From contig NZ_JACEMT010000055.1 of assembly GCF_013868415.1 (NCBI RefSeq), forward strand, positions 124,001-188,000: 64,000 nucleotides of DNA, read 5' to 3'. The DNA is from Marinobacterium marinum. Lineage in GTDB: Bacteria > Pseudomonadota > Gammaproteobacteria > Pseudomonadales > Balneatricaceae. The notes beneath the pieces are model-generated. The model searched no databases, was not told where the DNA came from, and was given only the letters and a program-made list of their open reading frames with translations. Below are positions 54,618 through 64,000 of this stretch, one piece after another. Position 1 is the first letter of the stretch. Each line of letters begins with the position of its first letter. The position numbers and the translations under genes are program-made.

Positions 54618-55930
54618 GCGATAATCGGCTCGAAGCCCTTGTCCCCCGGCGCTGTCCGGCACTGCTGATCTCGGCCCCGGCGTCAGGCCAGGGCAAGACC
54701 ACGGTGACGGCGGCACTGGCGCGTCTGCACCGGAATCAGGGGCGTCGAGTACGGGTGTTCAAGACCGGCCCCGATTTTCTCGATCCGATGATCCTGAGTC
54801 ACGCCTCTGGCTGTGCCGTGGAACAGCTGGACCTGTTCATGGGATCGCCGGAGCTGTGCAAGCAGCGGCTTTGGGAAGCCGCTGCCGAGGCCGACCTGAT
54901 CCTGATTGAAGGTGTGATGGGGCTGTTCGACGGCAATCCCTCCAGTGCTGATCTGGCTGAGCTGTTCGGTATCCCGGTGCTGGCGGTCATCGATGCTGGC
55001 GGCATGGCACAGACCTTTGCCGCGCTGGCCCATGGACTGGCCAGCTTCCGACCGCAATTGCCGTTCAGTGGTGTTCTGGGTAACCGGGTGGGCAGTGCCG
55101 GCCACGGTCAGATGCTGGCGGAAGCCCTGCCGGCCGTTTTGCGCTGGTACGGCGCCTTGCCGCGTGACGAAGGCATCAGTCTGCCCAGTCGCCATCTGGG
55201 GCTGGTACAGGGCGACGAAATTGACGATCTGGAACAGCGTATTGAAATCGCTGCCCAGGCGCTGGAACAGAGCGCCGGCAGTGAGCTGCCTTCGGCAATC
55301 ACCTTCGAGCCTCAGCCGGTTGACGCCATAGCGCCTCTGTTACAGGGAGTGCGTATCGGTATTGCCCGTGATGCAGCGTTTGCGTTCATTTATCCGGCCA
55401 ACCTGAGCGTCCTGCAGCAGCTGGGCGCAGAGCTGGTGTTCTTCTCGCCGCTGGCAGACGAGCCGTTGCCCGAAGTGGAAGCGCTTTGGCTGCCGGGGGG
55501 CTACCCGGAACTGCATCTGGAGGCCCTGTCCGGCAATACTGCTTTGATCAAGGAGGTGAGGGCTCACTACCAGTCCGGCAAACCGATACTGGCGGAGTGT
55601 GGCGGTATGCTCTGGCTGACCGAGACGTTGACCACCCTGGATGGTCAGACGGCGGATCTTTGTGGCCTGCTGCCAGCCCGGGCACGGATGCAGAAGCGGT
55701 TTGCGGCACTGGGGTTGCAGCGACTGCTGCTGGACGGTGAGGTGTTGCGCGGACATACCTTCCATCACTCGGTTACCGAGACCGAACTGGAGCCCATTGC
55801 ACGGGGTGAGTGTCCCAATGGTCGCCGTGCAGTGGAGCCGGTCTATCGTCAGAAGCGGCTGACCGCCTCCTATATACATTTCTACTTTCCCTCCAACCCG
55901 GCGGCTGTGGCCCAGCTGTTCAAGCCCTGA
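54614..55930 (+). CDS. cobB: Cobyrinate a,c-diamide synthase
   Basis: 438 residues starting at GTG 54614 (overlap GTGA with cobO). ATP-dependent amidation of carboxylates a and c using glutamine. N-terminal dethiobiotin-synthetase-like domain (LISAPASGQGKTTVTAALARL, KTGPDFLDP, LIEGVMGLFDG). C-terminal glutamine amidotransferase domain with nucleophile cysteine in LAECGGMLWL and the histidine in TFHHSV. Confidence 0.95.
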   Translation: MSDNRLEALVPRRCPALLISAPASGQGKTTVTAALARLHRNQGRRVRVFKTGPDFLDPMILSHASGCAVEQLDLFMGSPELCKQRLWEAAAEADLILIEGVMGLFDGNPSSADLAELFGIPVLAVIDAGGMAQTFAALAHGLASFRPQLPFSGVLGNRVGSAGHGQMLAEALPAVLRWYGALPRDEGISLPSRHLGLVQGDEIDDLEQRIEIAAQALEQSAGSELPSAITFEPQPVDAIAPLLQGVRIGIARDAAFAFIYPANLSVLQQLGAELVFFSPLADEPLPEVEALWLPGGYPELHLEALSGNTALIKEVRAHYQSGKPILAECGGMLWLTETLTTLDGQTADLCGLLPARARMQKRFAALGLQRLLLDGEVLRGHTFHHSVTETELEPIARGECPNGRRAVEPVYRQKRLTASYIHFYFPSNPAAVAQLFKP

Positions 55931-55935
55931 CCCTG

Positions 55936-56835
55936 ATGCTGGCGCTGCAACTGATCGCGGCAGTGCTGATCGACTGCCGATTCGGTGAACCGGCTCGCTG
56001 GCATCCGCTGGTTGGTTTTGGTCGCTGTGCCGGCTGGCTGGAAGCACGCAGCAATCGGGGGCAGGCACGGCGCCTGAAAGGGCTGCTGATGGTCGTGCTG
56101 CTGGTATTACCGCCGGTGTTGTTGATGGCGGTACTGGTGCAGATTCCGGTGCTGGGTGAGCTGATCGCCGTGCTGGTGCTCTGGTTTACCCTGGGGCTGG
56201 AAAGTCTGAAACGGCACATTCGTCCGATTCTGCAAACCTTGCTAAGAGGGGATGAGGGCGAGGCGCGTCGGCTGACTTCCTGGATCTGTAGCCGTGATGC
56301 TGCTGAACTCGAAGTGGAGCGAACTGCCGTGGAGTCGGTGCTGGAAAACGGCAGCGATGCGGTGTTCGGTGCGATTTTCTGGTTCTGCATCGCCGGTGCT
56401 CCTGGAGCTTTGGCGTTTCGTCTGATCAATACGCTGGATGCCATGTGGGGCTACCGCAGTGAGCGTTTTGTGCACTTTGGCTGGGCGGCGGCGCGACTGG
56501 ATGATCTGGTCGGGCTGATTCCGGCACGGCTGACGGCGCTGAGCTATGCGCTTTGTGGTCACACCCGCCGCGCCTTGCGCTGCTGGCGCAAGCAGGCCCG
56601 CCGGCATGACAGCCCCAATGCCGGGCCAGTAATGGCTGCCGGTGCCGGCGCACTGGGGGTGCGTCTGGGCGGCCCGACCTGCTACCGCGGGTGCTGGGTC
56701 GACAAGCCGGTTCTGGGGGAGGGGCCTGTAGCGCAGCCTCGCGATCTGTCTCGTGCCCTGCGACTGGTCGATTCTGCTCTGAAGCTGTGGATAATTTTTA
56801 TAGTGTTCATAGTGCTGCTGAGGGCATATCTGTGA
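55936..56835 (+). CDS. cobD: Adenosylcobinamide-phosphate synthase
   Basis: 299 residues from the ATG at 55936, 5 bp after the cobB stop. Membrane protein attaching aminopropanol (or its phosphate) to adenosylcobyrate. Helical; ESVLENGSDAVFGAIFWFCIAG, DAMWGYRSERFVHFGWAAARLDDL and RHDSPNAGPVMAAGAGALGV are the CobD/CbiB signature blocks. Its stop overlaps the GTG start of cobC. Confidence 0.95.
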   Translation: MLALQLIAAVLIDCRFGEPARWHPLVGFGRCAGWLEARSNRGQARRLKGLLMVVLLVLPPVLLMAVLVQIPVLGELIAVLVLWFTLGLESLKRHIRPILQTLLRGDEGEARRLTSWICSRDAAELEVERTAVESVLENGSDAVFGAIFWFCIAGAPGALAFRLINTLDAMWGYRSERFVHFGWAAARLDDLVGLIPARLTALSYALCGHTRRALRCWRKQARRHDSPNAGPVMAAGAGALGVRLGGPTCYRGCWVDKPVLGEGPVAQPRDLSRALRLVDSALKLWIIFIVFIVLLRAYL

Positions 56836-56877
56836 CGGGGTTTATCCACAGCCCGTTTGCTGTCAGGGTTATTCACA
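56786..56877. other. Three DnaA boxes at the cobD-cobC junction
   Basis: TGTGGATAA at 56786-56794, TTATCCACA at 56842-56850 and TTATTCACA at 56869-56877, all perfect matches to TTATNCACA, within 92 bp that also hold AT-rich sequence. Probably a chance or DnaA-titrating cluster; it lies within coding sequence. Confidence 0.45.
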
Positions 56878-57929
56878 GCACTGCAATGACAGGGCCTGAT
56901 GTGCATAAATCTCATGGTTCAAATGTATCCCCAACGCCCCTGCATGGCGGTCGGCTGAATGCGGCGGTGGAGCGATATGGTATCCCGCGTGAGCAGTGGC
57001 TGGACCTCTCCACCGGCATCAATCCCAACGGCTGGCCGGTACCGCCGTTACCGGCAGAGGTGTTCAATCGCCTGCCGGAGGAGGATGACGGTCTGCAAAC
57101 GGCTGCGGTCGAGTATTATGGCAGCCGCGAGCTGTTGCTGGTGCCGGGGTCTCAGGCCGCGATTCAGACGCTGCCCGCGTTGCGTTTTGCCCGCTCGGGG
57201 CCGGCCCGAGTCGGCGTGCTGTATCCAGCCTATGCCGAACATGCCTTTCGCTGGCAGCAGGCGGGACATGAAGTGTCGGCGCTCTCGGCCGAGCAGATCG
57301 AAGCTCGTCTGGAAGCTCTGGATGTATTGGTGCTGATTAACCCCTGTAACCCCAGTGGCATGTGTTTTTCGCCGGAGCAGTTGCGCCACTGGCATGCCAG
57401 GCTGGCGCGCCGAGGGGGATGGCTGCTGGTGGATGAAGCCTTTATAGATGCCACGCCGGAGCTGAGCCTGATCGTAGATCCCATGCCGGAAGGATTGATC
57501 GTGCTGCGCTCGCTGGGCAAGTTTTTCGGTCTGGCAGGGATCCGTGTCGGGGCCGTCAGTGCGCATAGCGACCTGCTGCAACTGCTGTCGCACAAGCTGG
57601 GTCCCTGGGCGATCAGTCATCCCGCTCGCTATATTGCCCGCCAGGCATTGGCGGACCGGGAATGGCAGCAGCGCACGAGAGACAGCCTTCAGCTTCAGCA
57701 GGCCCGCTTGAAGGGATTGCTGGCGCAATACCTGTCCGAGCCTGTAATCACCACGGCACTGTTTGGCTATGTGGTAACCGGGCAGGCGGTCGAGATTGAG
57801 CATCAGTGTGCTCGGGCTGGTATTCTGATTCGACGCTTCGAGCAGCCTGCTGCCTTGCGCTTCGGCCTGCCGGGAAACGAAGTTGAATGGCAGCGGCTCG
57901 AACATCTACTCAGCGAGATTCATCAATGA
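56832..57929 (+). CDS. cobC: Threonine-phosphate decarboxylase / aminotransferase-fold CobC
   Basis: PLP enzyme supplying aminopropanol phosphate for the nucleotide loop. 365 residues from GTG 56832 (touching the cobD stop), or 347 from ATG 56886 ([11 protein letters not shown]). [29 protein letters not shown] at the N terminus; PLP site [17 protein letters not shown] (lysine), [19 protein letters not shown]. Named CobD in Salmonella, CobC in Pseudomonas. Overlaps cobQ by 4 bp. Confidence 0.93.
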   Translation: MTGFIHSPFAVRVIHSTAMTGPDVHKSHGSNVSPTPLHGGRLNAAVERYGIPREQWLDLSTGINPNGWPVPPLPAEVFNRLPEEDDGLQTAAVEYYGSRELLLVPGSQAAIQTLPALRFARSGPARVGVLYPAYAEHAFRWQQAGHEVSALSAEQIEARLEALDVLVLINPCNPSGMCFSPEQLRHWHARLARRGGWLLVDEAFIDATPELSLIVDPMPEGLIVLRSLGKFFGLAGIRVGAVSAHSDLLQLLSHKLGPWAISHPARYIARQALADREWQQRTRDSLQLQQARLKGLLAQYLSEPVITTALFGYVVTGQAVEIEHQCARAGILIRRFEQPAALRFGLPGNEVEWQRLEHLLSEIHQ

Positions 57930-59416
57930 CTGATCGACAGAAAACCCTGATGGTGCAGGGCACCACCTCCGATGCCGGCAAGAGCACGCTGGTGGCGGGT
58001 TTGTGTCGGGTGCTGCAGCGACGCGGGGTCGCGGTGGTGCCATTCAAGCCGCAGAATATGGCGCTGAACAGTGCCGTCACCGCCGAGGGCGGCGAGATCG
58101 GCCGCGCCCAGGCAGTACAGGCCCAGGCCTGTGGATTAAATCCGCATGTGGATATGAACCCGGTGCTGCTGAAACCCTGCAGCGATACCGGGGCTCAGGT
58201 GATCATTCACGGTCGTGCTGTGGATAACATGGAAGCCAAGCGCTACCACGATTACAAGACCATTGCCTGGCAGGCGGTGGCTGAATCTCATCAACGGCTG
58301 TGTGATCAGTATGATGCGGTGATGGTTGAGGGGGCAGGCTCGCCCGCCGAGATCAATCTGCGTGATCGAGACATTGCCAACATGGGCTTTGCCGAACGGG
58401 TCGATTGTCCGGTGATCCTGATCGCCGATATCGACAAGGGCGGTGTGTTCGCTCACCTGGTCGGCACCCTGGCGCTGCTGAGCGAAACCGAGCAGGCGCG
58501 TATCAAGGGGTTTGTTATCAACCGTTTCCGTGGCGATATTGCCCTGCTGCAGTCCGGTCTGGATTGGCTGGAAGACTATACCGGCAAGCCGGTACTGGGG
58601 GTGCTGCCCTACCTGCACGGTCTGCATTTGGAAGCCGAAGATTCGATCAGCGCAGAACCGGATATCGAACGCGCCGGCCGGGTGCTGGATATCGTCGTGC
58701 CGGTGCTGCCGCATATCAGCAACCATACCGACTTCGACCCGCTGCGCCTGCATCCGCAAGTGCGGCTGCATTTTGTCGGCCCGGAGCAGCCCAAACCACC
58801 GGCCGATCTGGTGATACTGCCCGGTTCCAAGGCGGTCCGGCCGGACCTGAGCTGGCTCAGGTCTCAGGGCTGGGAGGAGTACCTGCAGCGCCATCTGCGC
58901 TACGGCGGCAAGCTTCTGGGGATTTGCGGTGGCTACCAGATGCTGGGTGAACGCATCGCTGATCCCGAGGGAATTGAAGGGCAGGCCGGTGACAGTACCG
59001 GCTTGGGCTGGCTGCCGATCCGCACGGTATTGGAAGGTGAAAAAGCGCTGCGCAACGTGCAGGGGCGGTTGACGCTGGCGGGCAAGACAGTACCGGTCAG
59101 CGGATACGAGATTCACTGCGGTGTCACCCTGGTGGCCGCAGGCTGTACCGAACCGGTGCAGCTGGAGCAGGGGGCGGATGGTGCCCAGTCTGATGATGGG
59201 CAGGTAGTGGGCACTTACTTGCATGGGCTGTTTGAAACGCCCGAAGTGACGCAGCAGGTGTTGCGCTGGGCGGGTCTGGAGCGGGCCCAAGCCCTCGATT
59301 ATCACCAGTTGCGTGAGGACGGTATCAACCGGTTGGCCGATACACTGGAACAGCACCTGAATCTGGACGCCCTGCTGGATTTGCTGGACCTGCCGCAGGC
59401 GTCGGCGGCACCATGA
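57926..59416 (+). CDS. cobQ: Cobyric acid synthase
   Basis: 496 residues from the ATG at 57926. Amidates carboxylates b, d, e and g of adenosylcobyrinate diamide. N-terminal ATP domain ([51 protein letters not shown]). C-terminal glutaminase with cysteine in [13 protein letters not shown] and histidine in TYLHGLFE. Coupled to cobC and to the binding-protein gene by ATGA overlaps. Confidence 0.96.
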   Translation: MTDRQKTLMVQGTTSDAGKSTLVAGLCRVLQRRGVAVVPFKPQNMALNSAVTAEGGEIGRAQAVQAQACGLNPHVDMNPVLLKPCSDTGAQVIIHGRAVDNMEAKRYHDYKTIAWQAVAESHQRLCDQYDAVMVEGAGSPAEINLRDRDIANMGFAERVDCPVILIADIDKGGVFAHLVGTLALLSETEQARIKGFVINRFRGDIALLQSGLDWLEDYTGKPVLGVLPYLHGLHLEAEDSISAEPDIERAGRVLDIVVPVLPHISNHTDFDPLRLHPQVRLHFVGPEQPKPPADLVILPGSKAVRPDLSWLRSQGWEEYLQRHLRYGGKLLGICGGYQMLGERIADPEGIEGQAGDSTGLGWLPIRTVLEGEKALRNVQGRLTLAGKTVPVSGYEIHCGVTLVAAGCTEPVQLEQGADGAQSDDGQVVGTYLHGLFETPEVTQQVLRWAGLERAQALDYHQLREDGINRLADTLEQHLNLDALLDLLDLPQASAAP

Positions 59417-60219
59417 GTCGCTGGCTGTGCCGGGGCATTTGTCTGTTCGGCCTGGTAATCGGGGTGGCACAGGCAGCAGCAGTGCGCCCCGAGCGTGTCG
59501 TGTCGCTGGATCTGTGCATGGACCGGATGCTGGCCCGGCACGCCGATCCTGCTCAGGTGGTGGCCCTGTCGCCGATGCACAAGCGCTTTCCTCTGCCCTG
59601 GCCGCTGGAAGGCTGGCCCAGTCATGACGGTTCTCTGGAGCAGGTGTTCGCGCTCGAGCCGGATCTGATTCTTGTCGGTCAGCACAATGCACTGATGCTG
59701 CGTAAGCGCTTGCAAACCCTGCAGCAACCGGTTGAACTGGTCATACTGCCGCGCACTCTGGATGAAATTGCAGCCTATGAGGGGCGCGTACTGGGTCTGA
59801 TCGGGCGTTCGCCAGCAGAGGCCCAGCCGGCGCCCCGGCCGCTGCAACCGGCAACGAATGCTCCCCGTCTGCTGCTGCTTGGCCCCAACGGCATAGGGAC
59901 AGGCCCCGATACCTTCGAGGACCAGATTATTCGCCAGGCCGGGTGGCGCAACTACCTGACCGGGGTACGCTACGAAAGACTGGATCTGGAGCGAGTGGTT
60001 ACTGACCCGCCAGACGCCATTCTGTGGAGCAGTCCCGATGCGCAGGCACTGGCCAGCCGCTTTGCCGAGCACCCGGCGCTGCAGCACAGTGTGCCCGCCA
60101 CCGGCTGGCTGCCGACCGACAACTGGCGTTGGCAATGCCCCGGTCCCTGGACCTGGGACCTGATCGAACAGTTGCGCCAACAGTTACAATACTCTTCTCA
60201 CAATAAGAGGATGAAATGA
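59413..60219 (+). CDS. btuF: Cobalamin ABC transporter, periplasmic binding protein
   Basis: 268 residues. Signal peptide [23 protein letters not shown], then a type III binding fold ([55 protein letters not shown]). Short for BtuF but in the right place: followed by a FecCD permease and an ATPase with 4-bp and 10-bp overlaps. Captures B12 from BtuB for BtuCD. Confidence 0.85.
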   Translation: MSRWLCRGICLFGLVIGVAQAAAVRPERVVSLDLCMDRMLARHADPAQVVALSPMHKRFPLPWPLEGWPSHDGSLEQVFALEPDLILVGQHNALMLRKRLQTLQQPVELVILPRTLDEIAAYEGRVLGLIGRSPAEAQPAPRPLQPATNAPRLLLLGPNGIGTGPDTFEDQIIRQAGWRNYLTGVRYERLDLERVVTDPPDAILWSSPDAQALASRFAEHPALQHSVPATGWLPTDNWRWQCPGPWTWDLIEQLRQQLQYSSHNKRMK

Positions 60220-61190
60220 CTCCCGCACTGATCCTGTTGATGCTGCTGACCGCATTGGCGTCGCTGTATGTCGGCTCCACCGATATCGCCGTGCTGGACG
60301 GACTCTGGCAATGGTTGCAGGGCACTGACAGTGCTGCCGCTATCGTCATTGGTGAAATTCGTCTGCCGCGTACACTACTGGCGCTAACCGTGGGAGCGGC
60401 GCTGGGCATGAGCGGTGCGGCTCTGCAGGGGCTGCTGCGCAACCCGCTGGCCGACCCGGGACTGACCGGTGCCAGTCAGGGCGCGGCACTGGGGGCCGCC
60501 AGCGTGTTCTATTTCGGGCTTTTGCCTGCTGCCGGTGCAGCGGCTCCGGCACTGGCCGGGCTGATTGGTGCCGCCATTGCCATGTCGCTGATGCTAATGC
60601 TGGCAGGCCCATCGCGGCAGGGGATGGTGATTATGGCCGGTCTGGCAATCTCGACTCTGACCGGCGCACTGCTGGCGGCGGTACTGAACTTCGCGCCTAA
60701 CCCCTTTGCCCTGTCGGAGCTGGTATTCTGGCTGCTGGGCTCGGTGTCCGAGCGCGGGTTGGACCACTTGGGGATTCTGCTGCCTGCGCTGCTGCTGGGG
60801 GGGGGGCTGATCTGGAGTCAGCGGCGTTTGCTGCTGGGACTAAGCCTGGGCGAGCAGGTCGCCCAGAGCATGGGGCTGTCCTACGCACGAGGCAGTCGCC
60901 TGATCATTCTGGGGGCGGCCCTGCTGGTGGGTGCCTCGGTGGCCGTGGCCGGAGCCATCGGTTTTGTCGGCCTGCTGGTACCGCACTTGGTGCGGCCGTT
61001 GGTACGTAACCGGCCCGATCGTCTTCTGATTCCGGCTGCATTGGCCGGCGCCATTCTGGTGTGTCTGGCGGATATTGTTGTGCGCTGGATGCCGCCGGGG
61101 CGTGAACTCAAACTGGGCGTGCTGACATCGTTGATCGGCGCGCCCCTGTTTATTTGGCTGGTCTGGCAGGAGCGCAGGAAATGGCTTTGA
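60216..61190 (+). CDS. btuC: Cobalamin ABC transporter permease (FecCD/BtuC family)
   Basis: 324 residues, about ten helices. IRLPRTLLALTVGAALGMSGAALQGLLRNPLADPGLTGASQGAALGA is the FecCD signature. GAIGFVGLLVPHLVRPLVRN forms the helix that meets the ATPase. Partners are the binding protein upstream and the ATPase overlapping by 10 bp. Confidence 0.92.
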   Translation: MTPALILLMLLTALASLYVGSTDIAVLDGLWQWLQGTDSAAAIVIGEIRLPRTLLALTVGAALGMSGAALQGLLRNPLADPGLTGASQGAALGAASVFYFGLLPAAGAAAPALAGLIGAAIAMSLMLMLAGPSRQGMVIMAGLAISTLTGALLAAVLNFAPNPFALSELVFWLLGSVSERGLDHLGILLPALLLGGGLIWSQRRLLLGLSLGEQVAQSMGLSYARGSRLIILGAALLVGASVAVAGAIGFVGLLVPHLVRPLVRNRPDRLLIPAALAGAILVCLADIVVRWMPPGRELKLGVLTSLIGAPLFIWLVWQERRKWL

Positions 61191-61912
61191 TCACCATCGA
61201 GCAGCTGCAGCTGGACAGTCGTCTGGCCGGTATCAACCTGACCCTGGAAGCGGGCGAGCTGTTGGGCGTGATAGGTCCCAACGGCGCGGGCAAGTCATCG
61301 TTGCTGGAATGTATTGCCGGTCTGCAAGCCTACAATGGCCGGATTGAGCTGGACGGACAGAACCTGAATCGGCTGCACGGGCTCCAGCGGGCGCGGCGGA
61401 TCGCCTTGTTGCCGCAGCGCTGCCAGAGCGCCTGGGCGCTGAAGGTAGCCGACGTGATCGCGCTGGGGCGCCTGCCCTGGGGGGACGAAGATCCTGAGCC
61501 GATTGGGCAGGCAGCACGGCAGACGGGAGTATCCACATGGATGGATGCCCGGGTCGACCATCTGTCCGGCGGTGAGCAGGCACGGGTGTGGCTGGCGCGG
61601 GTGTTGGCAGGACGACCCGATATCATTCTGGCCGACGAGCCGCTGGCGAGTCTGGATCTGCACTATCAGCAGCGAGTGCTTGAGCTGTTGCGTGAACACG
61701 CACAATTGCAGCGCGGTGTTATCCTGTCGATTCACGACCTGAACCTGGCCGCGCACTGGTGTGACCGATTGCTCCTGCTCGACGCGGGTCGCATACATGC
61801 CATCGGCACGCCACAGCAGGTGTTGACCCCGGCTGCGCTGCGGCAGGTGTATGAGATTGATGCCGAGGTCGATTTCAGCGGTCGGCAGCCGCTGATCCGG
61901 GTGTTGGGTTGA
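61181..61912 (+). CDS. btuD: Cobalamin ABC transporter ATPase
   Basis: 243 residues from the ATG at 61181. Walker A GPNGAGKSSLLECIAGL, signature DHLSGGEQARVWLARVL, Walker B DIILADEPLASLD, H-loop LSIHDLNLAAH. Powers uptake by BtuC with BtuF. Confidence 0.92.
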   Translation: MALITIEQLQLDSRLAGINLTLEAGELLGVIGPNGAGKSSLLECIAGLQAYNGRIELDGQNLNRLHGLQRARRIALLPQRCQSAWALKVADVIALGRLPWGDEDPEPIGQAARQTGVSTWMDARVDHLSGGEQARVWLARVLAGRPDIILADEPLASLDLHYQQRVLELLREHAQLQRGVILSIHDLNLAAHWCDRLLLLDAGRIHAIGTPQQVLTPAALRQVYEIDAEVDFSGRQPLIRVLG

Positions 61913-61931
61913 GGCGCTAGAGGAGAAAACC

Positions 61932-62609
61932 ATGACAGAGAAGGCCATGCCGTTCAGTGAGGCGGAGCGGGACGCGGTGTATCGCGCCATCCGCGAGCGC
62001 CGTGATATGCGCCACTTCAGTGGCGAACCGCTGGACCCCGAGATTCTGAAGCGGTTGCTGCAGGCCGCCCATCAGGCGCCCAGCGTGGGGTTGATGCAGC
62101 CCTGGCGTTTTATCCGCATCACCGACCGGCTCTTGCGCCAGCGCATTAGAGGACTGGTGGAGCAGGAGCGCCAGGCTACAGCCGACGCTTTGAACGAACG
62201 CGAGGCCGAGTTTCTGCGCCTGAAAGTAGAAGGTATGGACAGGTGTGCCGAAGTGCTGGTGGTGGCACTGATGGACCAGCGCGAGAAGCACATCTTCGGC
62301 CGCCGCACCCTGCCGGAGATGGACCTGGCATCGGTCTCCTGCGCCATCCAGAATCTTTGGCTGGCCGCCCGCGCTGAAGGTGTCGGCGTTGGCTGGGTCT
62401 CGCTGTTTGACCCCGAGGCGCTGGGTGACTTGCTGCAGATGCCGGCGGGTAGCAAAGCGATAGCCGTGCTCTGCATCGGGCCGGTGGACACATTTTACGA
62501 GCGTCCGATGCTGGAGCAGGAAGGCTGGGCCGAAGCACAGCCACTGGAGGCTCTGTTGGCCGAAAATCACTGGCCGGAAACCGATGTCTACAAAGAGGAA
62601 AGGAGATGA
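61932..62609 (+). CDS. bluB: 5,6-dimethylbenzimidazole synthase BluB
   Basis: 225 residues. Nitroreductase-fold flavoenzyme that cannibalises FMNH2 to make the lower ligand of B12. RERRDMRHFSGEPLDPEILKRLL, APSVGLMQPWRFI, MDLASVSCAIQNLWLAARAEGVGVGWVSLFD are BluB-specific. Ribosome site GAGGAG lies 6 bp before the ATG. Overlaps the next gene by 4 bp. Shows that true cobalamin can be finished aerobically. Confidence 0.95.
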   Translation: MTEKAMPFSEAERDAVYRAIRERRDMRHFSGEPLDPEILKRLLQAAHQAPSVGLMQPWRFIRITDRLLRQRIRGLVEQERQATADALNEREAEFLRLKVEGMDRCAEVLVVALMDQREKHIFGRRTLPEMDLASVSCAIQNLWLAARAEGVGVGWVSLFDPEALGDLLQMPAGSKAIAVLCIGPVDTFYERPMLEQEGWAEAQPLEALLAENHWPETDVYKEERR

Positions 62610-63163
62610 AAATCACCGTGTTCTGTGGCTCCAGCTACGGTAACAACCCGCTCTACCGGGACACCGCTGTTGAGTTGGGCCGTTTTTTTGCCGAGCAGGA
62701 GATCGAACTGGTCTTTGGTGGCGGCCATGTGGGCCTGATGGGCACCATCGCCGATGCTGTACTGGAGAATGGCGGTCAGGCGCATGGCGTGATTCCGGAA
62801 TATCTGCAGTCGCGTGAACTGGCTCACGAGGGACTGACCGCGCTGGAAGTCGTGCCGGACATGCACGCTCGCAAGGCGCGCATGGCGGAATTGGCGGATG
62901 CGTTTGTTGCCCTGCCGGGTGGCGTGGGGACGCTGGAAGAGCTGTTCGAGGTCTGGACCTGGGGACAACTGGGTCATCATGCCAAGCCGGTGATTCTGTA
63001 TAACGTCGGCGGCTTCTACGATCGTCTGTTGGAATTTGTCCACAGCATGGAAACGGAAGGTTTCATCAAGTCCGCGCACAGTGAAATGCTGCAGGTTGTG
63101 GATAACCCGGCGGCGCTGTTGGCGGCGATACGGGAGTATCAGGCGCCGGCCGACAAGTGGTAA
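62606..63163 (+). CDS. LOG family protein (TIGR00730)
   Basis: 185 residues. PGGVGTLEELFEVWTWGQLG and RKARMAELADAFVAL, with VFCGSSYGNNPLY at the N terminus, mark the LOG family, whose studied members cut the N-glycosidic bond of nucleoside 5'-monophosphates. In this operon it is coupled to bluB by 4 bp, so a role in lower-ligand or nucleotide metabolism of the B12 pathway is plausible but not known. Confidence 0.88.
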   Translation: MKITVFCGSSYGNNPLYRDTAVELGRFFAEQEIELVFGGGHVGLMGTIADAVLENGGQAHGVIPEYLQSRELAHEGLTALEVVPDMHARKARMAELADAFVALPGGVGTLEELFEVWTWGQLGHHAKPVILYNVGGFYDRLLEFVHSMETEGFIKSAHSEMLQVVDNPAALLAAIREYQAPADKW

Positions 63164-63249
63164 AAGGCGGCGCGTATTTTCGTGCCTCATCATAGTCCGG
63201 GTACACTCAGCAGAATGCCAACCTGTAACCGATATCGGGGGAGAACCTT

Positions 63250-63777
63250 GTGATTCGACTTATTCTTGGCGGCGCCCGTTCCGGCAAAAGCCGTCTGGCG
63301 GAACAGCTTGCCCGCGCGACCGGGCGGGAAGTGTTCTATATCGCAACGGCTCAGGCTCGGGATAGCGAAATGCGGCACCGCATTGAGCGCCACCGCAGTG
63401 AGCGCCCCGAACACTGGACAACCATCGAGGAGCCCCTGCAACTGGCCTCCACCATTCTGGCGGCGCAGGCCCCGAACCGCTGTCTGTTGATTGACTGTCT
63501 GACGTTATGGGTGACCAATCAGCTGCTGGAAAGTGCCGATCTGCAGGCCGAACGTGAAGCGCTGTGCATGGCCCTCAATAATGCCCGTGGCGATATTATC
63601 CTGGTCAGCAATGAAACCGGCATGGGGGTTGTGCCCATGGGTGAGTTGAGCCGCCGTTTCAGCGATGAAGCCGGCTGGCTCAATCAGTCGGTGGCGGCAT
63701 TGGCGGACCAGGTCGTGCTGATGGTGGCCGGCATCCCCATGCGGGTAAAGGGCCCCAGGCTGGAGTCGGAACAATGA
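63250..63777 (+). CDS. cobU: Adenosylcobinamide kinase/guanylyltransferase
   Basis: 175 residues from GTG 63250 with GGGGAGA upstream. P-loop [41 protein letters not shown] with the guanylylated histidine, [27 protein letters not shown]. Phosphorylates and GMP-activates adenosylcobinamide. Also called CobP. Its stop overlaps the cobT ATG by 4 bp. The 86 bp before it carry no other feature. Confidence 0.95.
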   Translation: MIRLILGGARSGKSRLAEQLARATGREVFYIATAQARDSEMRHRIERHRSERPEHWTTIEEPLQLASTILAAQAPNRCLLIDCLTLWVTNQLLESADLQAEREALCMALNNARGDIILVSNETGMGVVPMGELSRRFSDEAGWLNQSVAALADQVVLMVAGIPMRVKGPRLESEQ

Positions 63778-64000
63778 GCTGGGTGGATGGAGCGGTTCGT
63801 CCGCTGGATGAGTCTGCCTTGGCGGCGGCGCGTGAGCGCCAGCAGCATTTGACCAAACCGGCCGGTTCGCTGGGGCGGCTGGAGCAGCTGGCCATTCGCT
63901 TGGCGGGGATGCAGGGGCAGAGCTGCCCGCGACTGGAGCAGGTCAGTATTGCGGTGTTTGCCGCCGATCACGGTGTGGCAGCGGAAGGGGTTTCCGCTTA
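63774..64000 (+). CDS. cobT: Nicotinate-nucleotide:dimethylbenzimidazole phosphoribosyltransferase, 3' end outside window
   Basis: The first ~75 residues are present: [24 protein letters not shown] and [18 protein letters not shown] are the conserved N-terminal blocks. Activates the dimethylbenzimidazole made by BluB for attachment to GDP-cobinamide. Continues past the window end. Confidence 0.93.
   Translation, partial: MSWVDGAVRPLDESALAAARERQQHLTKPAGSLGRLEQLAIRLAGMQGQSCPRLEQVSIAVFAADHGVAAEGVSA

Noticed and set aside
58136-59692. 518-residue minus-strand open frame
   Set aside because: Antisense shadow of cobQ and the start of btuF.

Overview
The window reads as chromosome of a marine-type gammaproteobacterium. 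It has roughly 57-60% GC core genes with Pseudomonas/Oceanospirillales-like gene sets (pgk-fba, SrkA kinase, UPF0231/YacL, YigM-type biotin transporter, MetR-MetE, CARF/RtcR-type regulation, complete late cobalamin pathway). I would guess a Marinobacterium/Marinobacter-like organism, but this is inference from gene content and not a database match.

Layout. 1-2142: end of pgk and class II fba, closed by a terminator. 2143-9575: housekeeping and small exported proteins. One small exported protein sits behind a near-consensus sigma54 promoter with a palindrome upstream, and one LysR gene has no canonical start codon. 9581-12579: formaldehyde detoxification (adhC-fghA) with a divergent LysR regulator. 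12650-18547: two folding isomerases, an unknown coiled-coil exported protein, a CadR/PbrR-regulated CDF exporter, and the peroxide genes ahpF and ahpC with OxyR-like sites. 18803-26317: an accessory island. It carries a methyltransferase plus a PLD-helicase-S24-DUF3427 fusion, then two integron-type gene cassettes (a DUF4041/GIY-YIG protein and an AbiC-like membrane protein) bounded by attC sequences without an integrase, an HNH nuclease, and a cluster of DnaA boxes. 26318-34623: orphan lysozyme, a 51-residue cysteine protein, a truncated IlvA-type threonine dehydratase with a possible attenuator, a sirtuin, metR-metE and a Na+(K+)/H+ antiporter. 34717-34853: a putative Fur-controlled small RNA. 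36059-43150: the most unusual locus, a four-gene operon (SF1 helicase, winged-helix protein, double-HKD PLD protein, RtcR-like CARF-sigma54 activator) behind its own sigma54 promoter. It is followed by a fragment of initiator tRNA. 43319-49448: amino-acid transport and catabolism (NSS symporter, leucine dehydrogenase, indolepyruvate:ferredoxin oxidoreductase). 49981-51192: two complementary bacterioferritin subunits and a second small RNA with the same promoter architecture and 5' block as the first. 51268-64000: a cobalamin riboswitch followed by a long B12 import, salvage and completion operon (btuB, btuM, cobO, cobB, cobD, cobC, cobQ, btuFCD, bluB, a LOG protein, cobU, cobT).

How it works together. 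Two loci are the strongest candidates for undescribed biology. The first is the self-amplifying CARF/sigma54 operon: a sensor of an RNA or nucleotide ligand would switch on a sigma54 promoter driving helicase and nuclease genes and the sensor itself. The second is a pair of iron-responsive small RNAs. Their shared 5' block can pair over 11 positions with the ribosome-binding region of the neighbouring bacterioferritin operon, which is the logic of RyhB/PrrF but with a different sequence. The organism carries both B12-independent MetE and a B12 acquisition/assembly operon. No early corrin-ring genes are in the window, so the operon alone fits salvage or completion.
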